Shown in pieces: positions 56,409-64,000 of a stretch of 64,000 bases of DNA (positions are counted from its first letter, which is position 1; the number at the start of each line of letters is the position of its first letter). The stretch is from Pseudomonas lactis (GTDB lineage Bacteria > Pseudomonadota > Gammaproteobacteria > Pseudomonadales > Pseudomonadaceae). Both the position numbers and the translations under genes were made by a program. The notes beneath the pieces are model-generated. The model did no database searches and was not told the DNA's origin. It worked only from the letters and a program-made list of their open reading frames with translations. The stretch spans positions 434,001 to 498,000 of the forward strand of contig NZ_JYLO01000001.1 in NCBI RefSeq assembly GCF_001439845.1. Direction: 5' to 3'.

Positions 56409-58343
56409 GTGTCTGCCGTTCTCTCGTTGTTACAAAGCCGTCTATTGCGGCCGGTGTTCGTTACCCTTGGTATCGCTCTTTTGGTGCAAGTGCTGGTGGC
56501 CGTCGCGCTGACGCGGAGCACGGTGACGGCGCTGGAAGCCGATTTGGGCAATCGCCTGGGCATTGATAGCCAGAAGTTGTCTGGCGAACTGGCCCAGGCC
56601 GGTAAGGAAGTTACGTCCAGCCTGGACAGCCTGTCCGCCAGCACGCGCCAGCGCCTGACAGCCGGGCTTTCCACGCGCTTGCAGGAAGAGCAAAAGCAAT
56701 TGCGTGCGACGTTGGAAAAAGACCTGCAGGACTCTGCCAATGACATGGCGCAGCTGCTGGCCTCGGTCGCGCCCCGCGCCATGTGGGACAGCGATGTACC
56801 TACGCTGTCGGAGTTCGCGCGCAGGGCCCAGCGCAACCCCAATGTGCTGTTCGTGGTGTATGACGACGCCGCAGGCGAGCACCTGACCCGATACCTGAAC
56901 CGCGAAAACCCGATCAACCAGGCCCTGCTGGCAAAGGGCGCAGGGGAGCGTGCCCTGGATAAGGTGCTGGACGCGGCCAAGACAGACCCGTCCGTGTATT
57001 ACGTCGAAGCCTCTATCAGCCCCAACGGTGTGGAGATCGGCAAGGTGCGCATGGGCGTGTCGACCGCGACGGTTGAAGCCGATCTGCAAGCCTTGGATAA
57101 GCGCTTTGCCGCGTTGATCGCCAGCGGTGACCAACTGGTGGGCGATAGCCTCAAGGGCGCCGCAGCTGACAGTGCCAGCGCCATGGGCGCCCGGCTGCAA
57201 TCGGCGCAAGCCACTGCCACGCAAATGACGGCGAACACCGCGGCCGCCGTGCAAGAAGCGGCGGGCACCCTGCGCTGGCGCATCGGCATGGGCCTGGCAC
57301 TGGTGGGGCTTGGCGTATTGCTGCTGATCGCTATCGTGCTGGGCCGGCGCGTGGTCAATCGCCTGAAGCTGCTGATTGCCGCGATGGATGACCTGGCGGC
57401 AGGTGAGGGTGACCTCACCAAGCGCGTGCAGATCAACAGCAAGGACGAAATCGGCGATATGGCCTCGGCGGTCAATCGCTTTGTGGATAAGTTGCAGCCC
57501 ATCGTGCGGGAGGCGGGCGACGTGGCCCAGCGTACCGGCGTGGAAATCGGCGCCATGACGCTGCGCAATGCCGGCGCCGATGCGGCGGCGGGTTTGCAGC
57601 GTGATGAAGTGGCCGAGAGTTTGCGCGCCTTGTCGCAAATGGCCGACGAGGCCCAGGCCGAGAGCCACGCCATGCAGGCGGCCTTGCAGCAAGTGGTGGA
57701 TATTCGCCAGGCCACGGATGAAAACTCACGGACTTCAGCCGAAGTCGGCAGCTTGATCGAGGCGTTGGCAGGGCAGGTGCAGGCCGGCTCCCAGGTGATC
57801 GAACGGCTGGCGCAGCAAAGCGAACAGATCGAAGTGGTGTTGACCGTGATCCACGGCATCGCCGAGCAAACCAACCTGCTTGCCCTCAACGCGGCCATCG
57901 AGGCGGCACGGGCTGGCGAGACTGGGCGCGGCTTTGCGGTGGTGGCCGATGAAGTGCGTGCGCTGGCCAGCAAGACTCAAAGCTCTACGGGCGATATCCA
58001 GGCGCATATCGTCGCGTTGCAGCAGGGCGCGCGTGAGGCCGTGGAAACCATCGGCAAGGCGGGGCGTCAGGCCAATGAGGGCTTGCTGGTGCTGCGCGAC
58101 AGCGTGCGTTTGCAGCAGACGGTACAGGCTTCGGTGGAGCAGGTGCATGCGGCGATTGGCCTGGCGACGCGTGCGGCCGAGCATCAAGCCCAGGGCGCGC
58201 ATGCGGTGCGTGGGCGCGTCGAGGTAATCCACGCCCAGGCCGAACGTGCGGCGCAGGCGGTGGTGGAGACGACGGCCAGTGGCAAGGTGCTGGATGGGTT
58301 GGCGGCGCAGTTGAAGGCGAGTTTGGGGCAGTTCAGGGCTTGA
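56409..58343 (+). CDS. Methyl-accepting chemotaxis protein
   Basis: 644-residue inner-membrane chemoreceptor from GTG 56409, preceded by GGAGGG. TM1 ~14-34, a ~255-residue periplasmic sensor, TM2 ~292-313 ([18 protein letters not shown]), HAMP to ~366, and the signalling domain with hairpin tip [20 protein letters not shown] near residue 486 and [14 protein letters not shown]. The periplasmic part looks Cache-like ([39 protein letters not shown]), so a small ligand is likely. No C-terminal NWETF-type CheR tether. Not between purA and rnr in P. aeruginosa as I recall, so probably an insertion. Confidence 0.93.
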   Translation: MSAVLSLLQSRLLRPVFVTLGIALLVQVLVAVALTRSTVTALEADLGNRLGIDSQKLSGELAQAGKEVTSSLDSLSASTRQRLTAGLSTRLQEEQKQLRATLEKDLQDSANDMAQLLASVAPRAMWDSDVPTLSEFARRAQRNPNVLFVVYDDAAGEHLTRYLNRENPINQALLAKGAGERALDKVLDAAKTDPSVYYVEASISPNGVEIGKVRMGVSTATVEADLQALDKRFAALIASGDQLVGDSLKGAAADSASAMGARLQSAQATATQMTANTAAAVQEAAGTLRWRIGMGLALVGLGVLLLIAIVLGRRVVNRLKLLIAAMDDLAAGEGDLTKRVQINSKDEIGDMASAVNRFVDKLQPIVREAGDVAQRTGVEIGAMTLRNAGADAAAGLQRDEVAESLRALSQMADEAQAESHAMQAALQQVVDIRQATDENSRTSAEVGSLIEALAGQVQAGSQVIERLAQQSEQIEVVLTVIHGIAEQTNLLALNAAIEAARAGETGRGFAVVADEVRALASKTQSSTGDIQAHIVALQQGAREAVETIGKAGRQANEGLLVLRDSVRLQQTVQASVEQVHAAIGLATRAAEHQAQGAHAVRGRVEVIHAQAERAAQAVVETTASGKVLDGLAAQLKASLGQFRA

Positions 58344-58362
58344 GGTTGTCTGGACCGGCCTC

Positions 58363-58443
58363 ATCGCAGGCAAGCCAGCTCCCACATTCAACTGCATTCC
58401 AACGTTGGAACTCGGTCACTGTGGGAGCTGGCTTGCCTGCGAT
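58363..58443. repeat. REPIN (GTGGGAGCTGGCTTGCCTGCGAT class)
   Basis: Arms ATCGCAGGCAAGCCAGCTCC and its complement, with inner TTCCAACGTTGGAA hairpin, between convergent chemoreceptor and permease genes. Confidence 0.92.
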
Positions 58444-58450
58444 AGCTGTT

Positions 58451-60004
58451 TCAGCGACTCAGATACATCCGAGTCGTGAGCAGATACACCGGCAACCCCG
58501 ACACCAGAATTAACAACGCCGCATACGGCGCCGCCGCCGCAAATTCCACATTCGAGGTATGCGCCCAGACGGCCGTTGCCAAGGTATTCAACCCGGTCGG
58601 ACTGAGCAGCAGCGTGGCCGTCAGTTCCTTCATCGCATCCAGGAACACCAACGCAAACGCCGCACCCAATGCCGGGAATATGATCGGCAGGGTGACTCTG
58701 CAAAACGCACTGAACGACGATGCGCCTAATGTGCGCGCAGCCTCTTCCAATTGCGGCGCCGCTTTGTTCAGCGCTGTACGAATCGGCGCCTGTGCCAACG
58801 GCAAAAACAGCAGCGCATAAGCAATCAGCAATAACGCCGAGGTCTGGTACAGCGCCGGCACGTAATGCAGGGCGAAATACACCAGGGTCAGCGCAATCAC
58901 CAGGCCGGGCAGGGCATGCAGTAAGTACGGTAAACGTTCGGCCCAGATCGCCAGTTGCCCTTTGTAGCGCACCACCAGCAACCCAACCGGCACTGCCAGT
59001 ACCAGGCACAGTGCGGCGCCGCCCAGGGAGAGCGCCAGGGATGACAGCAGCGCCTCACCGATCTCGGCCATCGGAAACGCTGCCGACGAACCGACTGCCA
59101 GCCAATACCCGAGCATGCCCAATGGGATACCACTGCCGATGATCGCCAGCGCCAGGCAATACACCTGGCCCAATGGCGCCCACTTGCCCAGCCGAACCTG
59201 CTCGGCGTGTCGCGCCGCGCCCTGGCCGATGCGCACGTGCCGGCCTTTGCCGCGTACGCGCAGCTCCAGCCACAGCAGCGTCAGGCACATCACCAGCAGC
59301 ACTGCCGAGAGCATCGCCGCATTGGCATTGCTGAATTCCAGTTCGAACTGCTGATAGATCGCAGTGGTGAAGGTCTGCAAGCCGATGATCGACAGCGCGC
59401 CGAACTCAACCAGCATGTGCAGTGCGATCAATAGTGAGCCAGCCAGCAGCGATGGCCACAGCAGCGGGAGTGTGATGCGAAAGAACACGCCCCAGCGGTT
59501 GAGCCCCAGCGTGCGGGCCGACTCTTCCAGGGAAGGGTCAAGATTGCGCAGCGTTGCCGCCACCGGTAGAAACACCAGCGGGTATTTGGACAGGCTCATC
59601 ACCAGGATCGCGCCGCCGAGCCCCTCAAACTGGGCGCTCAACGACACCCAGGTAAAACTGCTGACGAACGCCGGCACCGCAAACGGCAGGCACAGGATCA
59701 CGCCCCAGATGCGTCGTCCTGGCAGGTTACTGCGTTCCAGCAGCCAGGCCAGGGACAGGCCGATCACGCCGCAGGCCAGAGTCACGCCGACCATCAGCGC
59801 CAGGGTGTTGCGCAGCAGCCCGAACACATAAGGCCGCCACAGTAGATGCACCGCCTCCGTCCAGCCCGCCTGCCAGGCTTTGAGCCCTACATAGGCGAGC
59901 GGCAACAGGCTCAGGCCAACCAGCAACAGCACGGGCAGCAGCAGCCAGATCGACGGGCGTTTGCGACGGGGGGTGAACCCCGCGACGGAAAGCGATGGGT
60001 TCAT
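58451..60004 (-). CDS. Ferric iron ABC transporter permease (FbpB-like)
   Basis: 517 residues with about twelve membrane helices as two fused permease units. Each has a coupling EAA-like loop: LDPSLEESARTLGLNRWGVF near residue 160 and LNKAAPQLEEAARTLGASSF near 415. This doubled form is typical of FbpB/SfuB permeases for Fe(III) or related substrates. Its ATG overlaps the stop of the binding protein gene (TGATG). No ATPase gene is adjacent. Confidence 0.9.
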   Translation of the reverse strand: MNPSLSVAGFTPRRKRPSIWLLLPVLLLVGLSLLPLAYVGLKAWQAGWTEAVHLLWRPYVFGLLRNTLALMVGVTLACGVIGLSLAWLLERSNLPGRRIWGVILCLPFAVPAFVSSFTWVSLSAQFEGLGGAILVMSLSKYPLVFLPVAATLRNLDPSLEESARTLGLNRWGVFFRITLPLLWPSLLAGSLLIALHMLVEFGALSIIGLQTFTTAIYQQFELEFSNANAAMLSAVLLVMCLTLLWLELRVRGKGRHVRIGQGAARHAEQVRLGKWAPLGQVYCLALAIIGSGIPLGMLGYWLAVGSSAAFPMAEIGEALLSSLALSLGGAALCLVLAVPVGLLVVRYKGQLAIWAERLPYLLHALPGLVIALTLVYFALHYVPALYQTSALLLIAYALLFLPLAQAPIRTALNKAAPQLEEAARTLGASSFSAFCRVTLPIIFPALGAAFALVFLDAMKELTATLLLSPTGLNTLATAVWAHTSNVEFAAAAPYAALLILVSGLPVYLLTTRMYLSR

Positions 60005-61029
60005 CAGTTCAGGCCAACGTCACGTTCCAGTTCCAGGGCTTCTTCGGCGTTGCCCAGGTCTGCGGGGGTGACCTTTGGTGGCTGCAACTCGCTAAATGGC
60101 TTGAGGCCGCGGTTCGATTCCATGCCCTTGCGCAGCGGGTACTCGGCCGACGTGTTGGTGATCACGCGCTGGCCTTCTTCGCTGGCCATGAATGCCAGCA
60201 GTTGCTGGGCTTCTTTGGGATGCTTGCTGGATTTGAGTGCGGCAGCGGAGGACACGGTGATCAGGCCGCCCGCATCACCATCGGTGAAGTAGTGCAGCTG
60301 GGAGTCCAGATTGGTTTTTTCCTTTTTCAGGGCAAACCAGTAGTAGTTGTTCACCAGTACGGTGGCCACTTCGCCGTTTTCCACGGCCTTGAGGGCGACC
60401 ATATTGTTGCTGTACACCTTGCCGAAGGCGCGCAGGCCGGTCAGCCATTCTTCCGCGGCTTCGCGACCGTGCAGCTTGATGATCGCCACGGCTTGTTCCT
60501 GGAACGCGCCGCTGGTGGGCACGAAACCGACCTTGCCTTGCCATTCGGGGCCGGCGAAATCCAGTACCGACTTGGGCAAGTCTTTTTCCGCAATCAATTT
60601 GGGGTTGAAGGCTACGACGCGGGTGCGTGCGGTCACGCCCATCCAATCGCCGTTTTTGCCCACGTAATCCTTGGGCAGCACATCGAGGGTGCTGGCATCG
60701 ATTTTTGCCAACAGGCCTTGCTCGCCGAGTTTATTCAGAGGCGGTGATTCTTCGGTGTAGATGACGTCGGCAGGGGAGCGCTCACCTTCTTCGACGACCT
60801 GGCTGGCCAGCTGGTTGCTGCTGCCTTTGCGCACGTTGACGTGGATGCCGGTCTTGGCTTCGAAGGCCTTGGCGAGTTCATCGCCGACTTCTTTGTGTTG
60901 GCCGTTGTACAGGGTCAGGGAGACCTTGTCGGCAGAATGGGCCGCGGGCGAGAGCAGGGTCAGGCTGAGTAGGGTGAGGGTCAGGCCGCGCAGAAGGGAT
61001 GTCTTGAGTCGGTTGTCACGGATCATCAT
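60004..61029 (-). CDS. Iron(III) ABC transporter substrate-binding protein (FbpA-like)
   Basis: 341 residues with a signal peptide (LLRGLTLTLLSLTLLSPAAHS, cleavage after HSA near residue 33). Mature start VSLTLYNGQHKEVGDELAKA and VVEEGERSPADVIYTEE match the FbpA/FutA-type fold; VLVNNYYWFALKKE has the tandem tyrosines that bind iron. ATGs at 61029 and 61026; GAGGA about nine bases upstream of the first. Followed by the permease. Confidence 0.92.
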   Translation of the reverse strand: MMIRDNRLKTSLLRGLTLTLLSLTLLSPAAHSADKVSLTLYNGQHKEVGDELAKAFEAKTGIHVNVRKGSSNQLASQVVEEGERSPADVIYTEESPPLNKLGEQGLLAKIDASTLDVLPKDYVGKNGDWMGVTARTRVVAFNPKLIAEKDLPKSVLDFAGPEWQGKVGFVPTSGAFQEQAVAIIKLHGREAAEEWLTGLRAFGKVYSNNMVALKAVENGEVATVLVNNYYWFALKKEKTNLDSQLHYFTDGDAGGLITVSSAAALKSSKHPKEAQQLLAFMASEEGQRVITNTSAEYPLRKGMESNRGLKPFSELQPPKVTPADLGNAEEALELERDVGLN

Positions 61030-61069
61030 CCGAAGGGTTCCTCGCTTATATGCAACAAATCATTGCAAG

Positions 61070-61084
61070 GATAAACGATAAATC
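61070..61084. promoter_or_regulatory. Possible Fur site upstream of the iron transporter
   Basis: Two GATAAA hexamers (61070-61075 and 61077-61082), 41 bases before the ATG of the binding protein and overlapping a weak promoter-like TATAAG on the minus strand. Low-specificity match. Confidence 0.3.
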
Positions 61085-61139
61085 TTCTCAAGTGCGGATG
61101 AGGGGGAAATCATCGGGGATGTTTTCAAACCCCGGAAAC

Positions 61140-61164
61140 GAAAAAACCCGCTTTCGCGGGTTTG
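61140..61164 (-). terminator. Terminator of the promoter-distal tRNA-Leu
   Basis: Minus strand AAACCCGCGAAAGCGGGTTT then TTTCG, ten bases past the tRNA 3' end. Confidence 0.9.
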
Positions 61165-61173
61165 ATCTGAATT

Positions 61174-61260
61174 TGGTGCCCAGGAGAAGACTCGAACTTC
61201 CACGACCTTGCGATCACCAGCACCTGAAGCTGGCGTGTCTACCAATTTCACCACCTGGGC
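61174..61260 (-). tRNA. tRNA-Leu (CAG)
   Basis: 87 bases with encoded CCA. Acceptor GCCCAGG/CCTGGGC, anticodon stem CCAGC with loop TTCAGGT (anticodon CAG), long variable arm typical of leucine tRNA, and T loop GTTCGAGTC. Confidence 0.97.
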
Positions 61261-61295
61261 ATTATCTAACAACGTTGCCGCTGTTGATGGGGCGA

Positions 61296-61324
61296 ACTAT
61301 ACGGCGGGGCTTTTGATCTGTAAA
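61296..61324 (-). promoter_or_regulatory. Promoter of tRNA-Leu at 61174-61260
   Basis: Minus strand TTTACA (61319-61324), 17-base spacer, TATAGT (61296-61301). Confidence 0.75.
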
Positions 61325-61380
61325 CCCCTGATTCGAAAAATATAAATCAATTTTTCCGTTAAAAATCAAAGGCCTGAAAC

Positions 61381-61405
61381 GAAAAAACCCGCTTTCGCGG
61401 GTTTG
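61381..61405 (-). terminator. Terminator of the promoter-proximal tRNA-Leu
   Basis: Same hairpin as at 61140-61164, AAACCCGCGAAAGCGGGTTT with a T run. Confidence 0.9.
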
Positions 61406-61414
61406 ATCTGAATT

Positions 61415-61501
61415 TGGTGCCCAGGAGAAGACTCGAACTTCCACGACCTTGCGATCACCAGCACCTGAAGCTGGCGTGTCTACCAATTTCACCACCTGGG
61501 C
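61415..61501 (-). tRNA. tRNA-Leu (CAG), identical second copy
   Basis: Same 87-base sequence as the copy at 61174-61260, offset by 241 bases, with its own promoter and terminator. Confidence 0.97.
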
Positions 61502-61535
61502 AGCATCAACAACGTTGCCGTCGTCGATGGCGCGC

Positions 61536-61564
61536 ACTATACGGAGCGATATTTGAGCTGTAAA
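61536..61564 (-). promoter_or_regulatory. Promoter of tRNA-Leu at 61415-61501
   Basis: Minus strand TTTACA (61559-61564), 17-base spacer, TATAGT (61536-61541), the same boxes as in the other copy although the spacer sequence has diverged. Confidence 0.75.
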
Positions 61565-61725
61565 CCCCTGCCATGAAAAAAGCCTGGAAAATTTCGCCAG
61601 TGGTCGTGCAAGGTGCGCGCCGGGGGTCGCAAAGAGCTTTTAAACGCTTGTTGATACCTGAAATTTCCCGTTTCAATACGCGTATGCCAAACTAACCCGC
61701 ATATAGACAAGGTGAAAACTCTCTA

Positions 61726-64000
61726 ATGGCCGATTGGCAGTCCCTCGATCCCGAGGCCGCTCGTGAAGCGGAAAAATATGAAAACCCTATTCCTAGCCGC
61801 GAACTGATCCTGGCGCACCTCGCCGATCGTGGTTCGCCTGCTAGCCGCGAGCAGCTGGTTGAAGAATTCGGTCTGACCACCGAAGACCAGCTCGAAGCCC
61901 TGCGCCGCCGTCTGCGTGCGATGGAGCGCGATGCTCAATTGATCTACACCCGTCGTGGCACTTACGCGCCGGTCGACAAGCTGGACCTGATCCTGGGTCG
62001 CATTGCCGGCCACCGTGATGGCTTCGGCTTCCTGATCCCGGACGACGGCAGCGACGACCTGTTCATGAGCCCGGCGCAAATGCGCCTGGTGTTCGATGGC
62101 GACCGTGCCCTGGCGCGGGTTTCTGGCCTGGACCGCCGTGGCCGCCGCGAAGGCGTGATCGTCGAAGTGGTGTCCCGTGCCCACGAATCTATCGTCGGCC
62201 GTTACTTCGAAGAAGGCGGCATCGGCTTCGTGGTGCCGGATAACCCGAAGGTGCAGCAGGAAGTGCTGATTACCCCGGGCCGTAATGGCGCGGCCAAGGT
62301 CGGCCAGTTCGTCGAGGTGAAAATCACCCACTGGCCTACTGCGCGCTTCCAACCCCAGGGCGATATCGTTGAAGTGGTCGGCAACTACATGGCGCCGGGC
62401 ATGGAAATCGACGTGGCCTTGCGCACCTACGATATTCCTCACGTCTGGCCTGAGGCTGTGCTCAAAGAAGCGGCCAAGCTCAAGCCGGAAGTCGAAGAGA
62501 AAGACAAAGAAAAACGCATCGACCTGCGCCATCTGCCGTTCGTCACCATTGACGGCGAAGATGCCCGCGACTTCGACGATGCGGTCTACTGCGAAGCCAA
62601 GCCTGGCAAGCTGCGCCTGTTCTCCGGCGGCTGGAAGCTGTACGTGGCGATTGCCGACGTTTCCAGCTACGTGAAAATCGGTTCGGCCCTGGATAACGAA
62701 GCCCAGGTACGCGGCAACTCCGTGTACTTCCCTGAGCGCGTGATCCCGATGCTGCCCGAGCAGCTGTCCAACGGCCTGTGCTCCCTGAACCCGAAAGTCG
62801 ACCGTTTGGCCATGGTGTGCGAGATGACCATCTCCAAAACCGGCGAAATGACCGACTACCAGTTCTACGAAGCAGTGATCCACTCCCAGGCACGCCTGAC
62901 CTACAACAAGGTCAGCACCATCCTGGAAACGCCGAAGACCAGCGAGGCCAAGGCCCTGCGTACCGAGTACGCCGGCGTGGTGCCGCACCTCAAGCAGCTG
63001 TACTCGCTGTACAAGGTGTTGCTGGGTGCCCGTCATACCCGCGGCGCGATCGACTTTGAAACCCAGGAAACCCGCATTGTCTTCGGCTCCGAGCGCAAGA
63101 TTGCGGCGATCACCCCGACCACCCGCAACGACGCGCACAAGCTGATCGAGGAGTGCATGCTGGCGGCCAACGTGGCCACTGCCGAGTTCCTCAAGAAGCA
63201 CGAAATTCCTGCGTTGTACCGTGTGCACGACGGCCCGCCGCCGGAGCGCCTGGAAAAACTGCGCGCCTTCCTCGGCGAACTCGGCCTGTCCCTGCACAAA
63301 GGCAAGGACGGCCCGACGCCGAAGGATTACCAGGCCCTGCTGGCCAGCATCAAGGACCGTCCGGATTACCACGTGATCCAGACCGTGATGCTGCGCTCGC
63401 TGAGCCAGGCGGTGTACAGCGCCGATAACCAGGGCCACTTCGGCCTGAATTACGAGGCGTACACCCACTTCACTTCGCCGATTCGCCGTTACCCGGACTT
63501 GCTCACGCACCGGGCGATCCGCAGTGTGATCCATTCCAAGCAGAACACCCCGCACGTCAAGCGCGCCGGTGCCATGACCATTCCGAAAGCACGGATCTAT
63601 CCGTACGACGAAGCGGCCCTGGAACAGCTGGGCGAGCAGTGCTCCATGAGCGAGCGCCGCGCTGACGAAGCCACCCGCGACGTGGTGAACTGGCTCAAGT
63701 GCGAGTTCATGAAGGATCGTGTGGGCGAGTCGTTCCCGGGTGTGATCACCGCCGTGACCGGTTTTGGCCTGTTCGTCGAGCTGACCGACATCTATGTCGA
63801 GGGCTTGGTGCACGTCACCGCTTTGCCGGGTGACTACTACCACTTCGACCCTGTGCATCACCGCCTGGCGGGCGAGCGCACCGGTCGCAGCTTCCGCTTG
63901 GGCGATACCGTTGAAGTACAGGTCATGCGCGTTGATCTGGACGAGCGCAAGATCGACTTCGGCATGCCTGACAAACCGGCTGAGCCAGCGGGTCGTAAAA
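61726..64000 (+). CDS. rnr: Ribonuclease R, 3' end outside window
   Basis: Processive 3'-5' exoribonuclease of the RNB family that degrades structured RNA and helps in cold shock and tmRNA quality control. Open from ATG 61726 (MADWQSLDPEAAREAEKYEN) to the window end with no stop; 758 residues visible, of roughly 850-880 expected. N-terminal helix-turn-helix (SREQLVEEFGLTTEDQLEAL), cold-shock domains (GHRDGFGFLIPDDG), RNB catalytic motif ITIDGEDARDFDDA, here VTIDGEDARDFDDAV near residue 275, TSPIRRYPDLLTHRAI near 585 and the S1 start GVITAVTGFGLFVEL near 672. Divergent from the tRNA-Leu pair. Confidence 0.97.
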   Translation, partial: MADWQSLDPEAAREAEKYENPIPSRELILAHLADRGSPASREQLVEEFGLTTEDQLEALRRRLRAMERDAQLIYTRRGTYAPVDKLDLILGRIAGHRDGFGFLIPDDGSDDLFMSPAQMRLVFDGDRALARVSGLDRRGRREGVIVEVVSRAHESIVGRYFEEGGIGFVVPDNPKVQQEVLITPGRNGAAKVGQFVEVKITHWPTARFQPQGDIVEVVGNYMAPGMEIDVALRTYDIPHVWPEAVLKEAAKLKPEVEEKDKEKRIDLRHLPFVTIDGEDARDFDDAVYCEAKPGKLRLFSGGWKLYVAIADVSSYVKIGSALDNEAQVRGNSVYFPERVIPMLPEQLSNGLCSLNPKVDRLAMVCEMTISKTGEMTDYQFYEAVIHSQARLTYNKVSTILETPKTSEAKALRTEYAGVVPHLKQLYSLYKVLLGARHTRGAIDFETQETRIVFGSERKIAAITPTTRNDAHKLIEECMLAANVATAEFLKKHEIPALYRVHDGPPPERLEKLRAFLGELGLSLHKGKDGPTPKDYQALLASIKDRPDYHVIQTVMLRSLSQAVYSADNQGHFGLNYEAYTHFTSPIRRYPDLLTHRAIRSVIHSKQNTPHVKRAGAMTIPKARIYPYDEAALEQLGEQCSMSERRADEATRDVVNWLKCEFMKDRVGESFPGVITAVTGFGLFVELTDIYVEGLVHVTALPGDYYHFDPVHHRLAGERTGRSFRLGDTVEVQVMRVDLDERKIDFGMPDKPAEPAGRK

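Noticed and set aside
61174..61501. Prophage or island attachment site at the tRNA-Leu genes
   Set aside because: No integrase gene and no partial tRNA 3'-end copy elsewhere in the window; the repeat is a whole-gene tandem duplication.
61723..63861. 712-residue minus-strand frame at the window end
   Set aside because: It is the shadow of rnr, which is open on the plus strand to the window edge.

Overview
This window looks like a piece of a Pseudomonas chromosome, most likely from the P. fluorescens group. The evidence is the high G+C, the gene content and order (LPS core genes, msbA-hldE, waaA, thiC, nudF-cpdA-yqiA-parE-parC, serB, psd, rhdA, motAB, rsgA-orn, queG-nnrD-tsaE-amiB-mutL-miaA-hfq-hflXKC-hisZ-purA, tRNA-Leu, rnr; from memory this is largely the order in P. 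aeruginosa), and many REP/REPIN palindromes between genes. Nearly everything is a housekeeping gene; the accessory parts are small.

Layout. 1-11.6 kb: LPS core and export block (carbamoyltransferase cut by the window edge, mig-14-like, dnpA, two glycosyltransferases, a WaaL ligase fused to a kinase-like domain on the minus strand, msbA, hldE). 11.6-17.3 kb: unrecognised protein, aldo/keto reductase and FAD oxidoreductase pair, SMR exporter divergent from a LysR regulator, waaA. 17.4-21.2 kb: tolC and riboswitch-controlled thiC. 21.3-31.2 kb: lipoprotein, then nudF, yqiB, cpdA, yqiA, parE, a phytase-like esterase, parC and a PqiC-like lipoprotein. 31.4-39.7 kb: a membrane protein with a degenerate cyclase-like domain divergent from serB; psd, rhdA and an HDOD protein on the minus strand; motAB behind a sigma-28-type promoter. 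39.8-40.5 kb: a lower-G+C PemK/MazF-type toxin gene preceded by about 280 bases rich in inverted repeats, with no protein antitoxin. 40.5-56.3 kb: rsgA, orn, a TRIC/YadS-type protein, queG, then the chain nnrD-tsaE-amiB-mutL-miaA-hfq-hflX-hflK-hflC followed by hisZ and purA. 56.4-61.1 kb: a chemoreceptor and a ferric-iron-type ABC transporter without its ATPase. 61.1-64 kb: two identical tRNA-Leu(CAG) genes and the start of rnr, which runs off the window.

How the genes work together. hldE makes the ADP-heptose precursor, waaA adds Kdo to lipid A, the glycosyltransferases and carbamoyltransferase build and decorate the core, MsbA flips it and WaaL attaches O-antigen; DnpA and Mig-14 homologues are linked to antibiotic and peptide tolerance. 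The amiB-to-hflC chain is tightly packed, with TGATG stop-start overlaps (amiB/mutL/miaA, hflK/hflC), which implies co-transcription and translational coupling.

The most interesting non-standard items are the toxin and structured-RNA islet at 39.8-40.5 kb, the WaaL-kinase fusion whose kinase-like domain lacks the usual catalytic aspartate, the Shine-Dalgarno-sequestering hairpin downstream of the TPP riboswitch, the cyclase-like domain beside serB, and the several REPIN classes including a collapsed palindrome. Protein assignments rest on motif and family recognition by eye; no searches were run.
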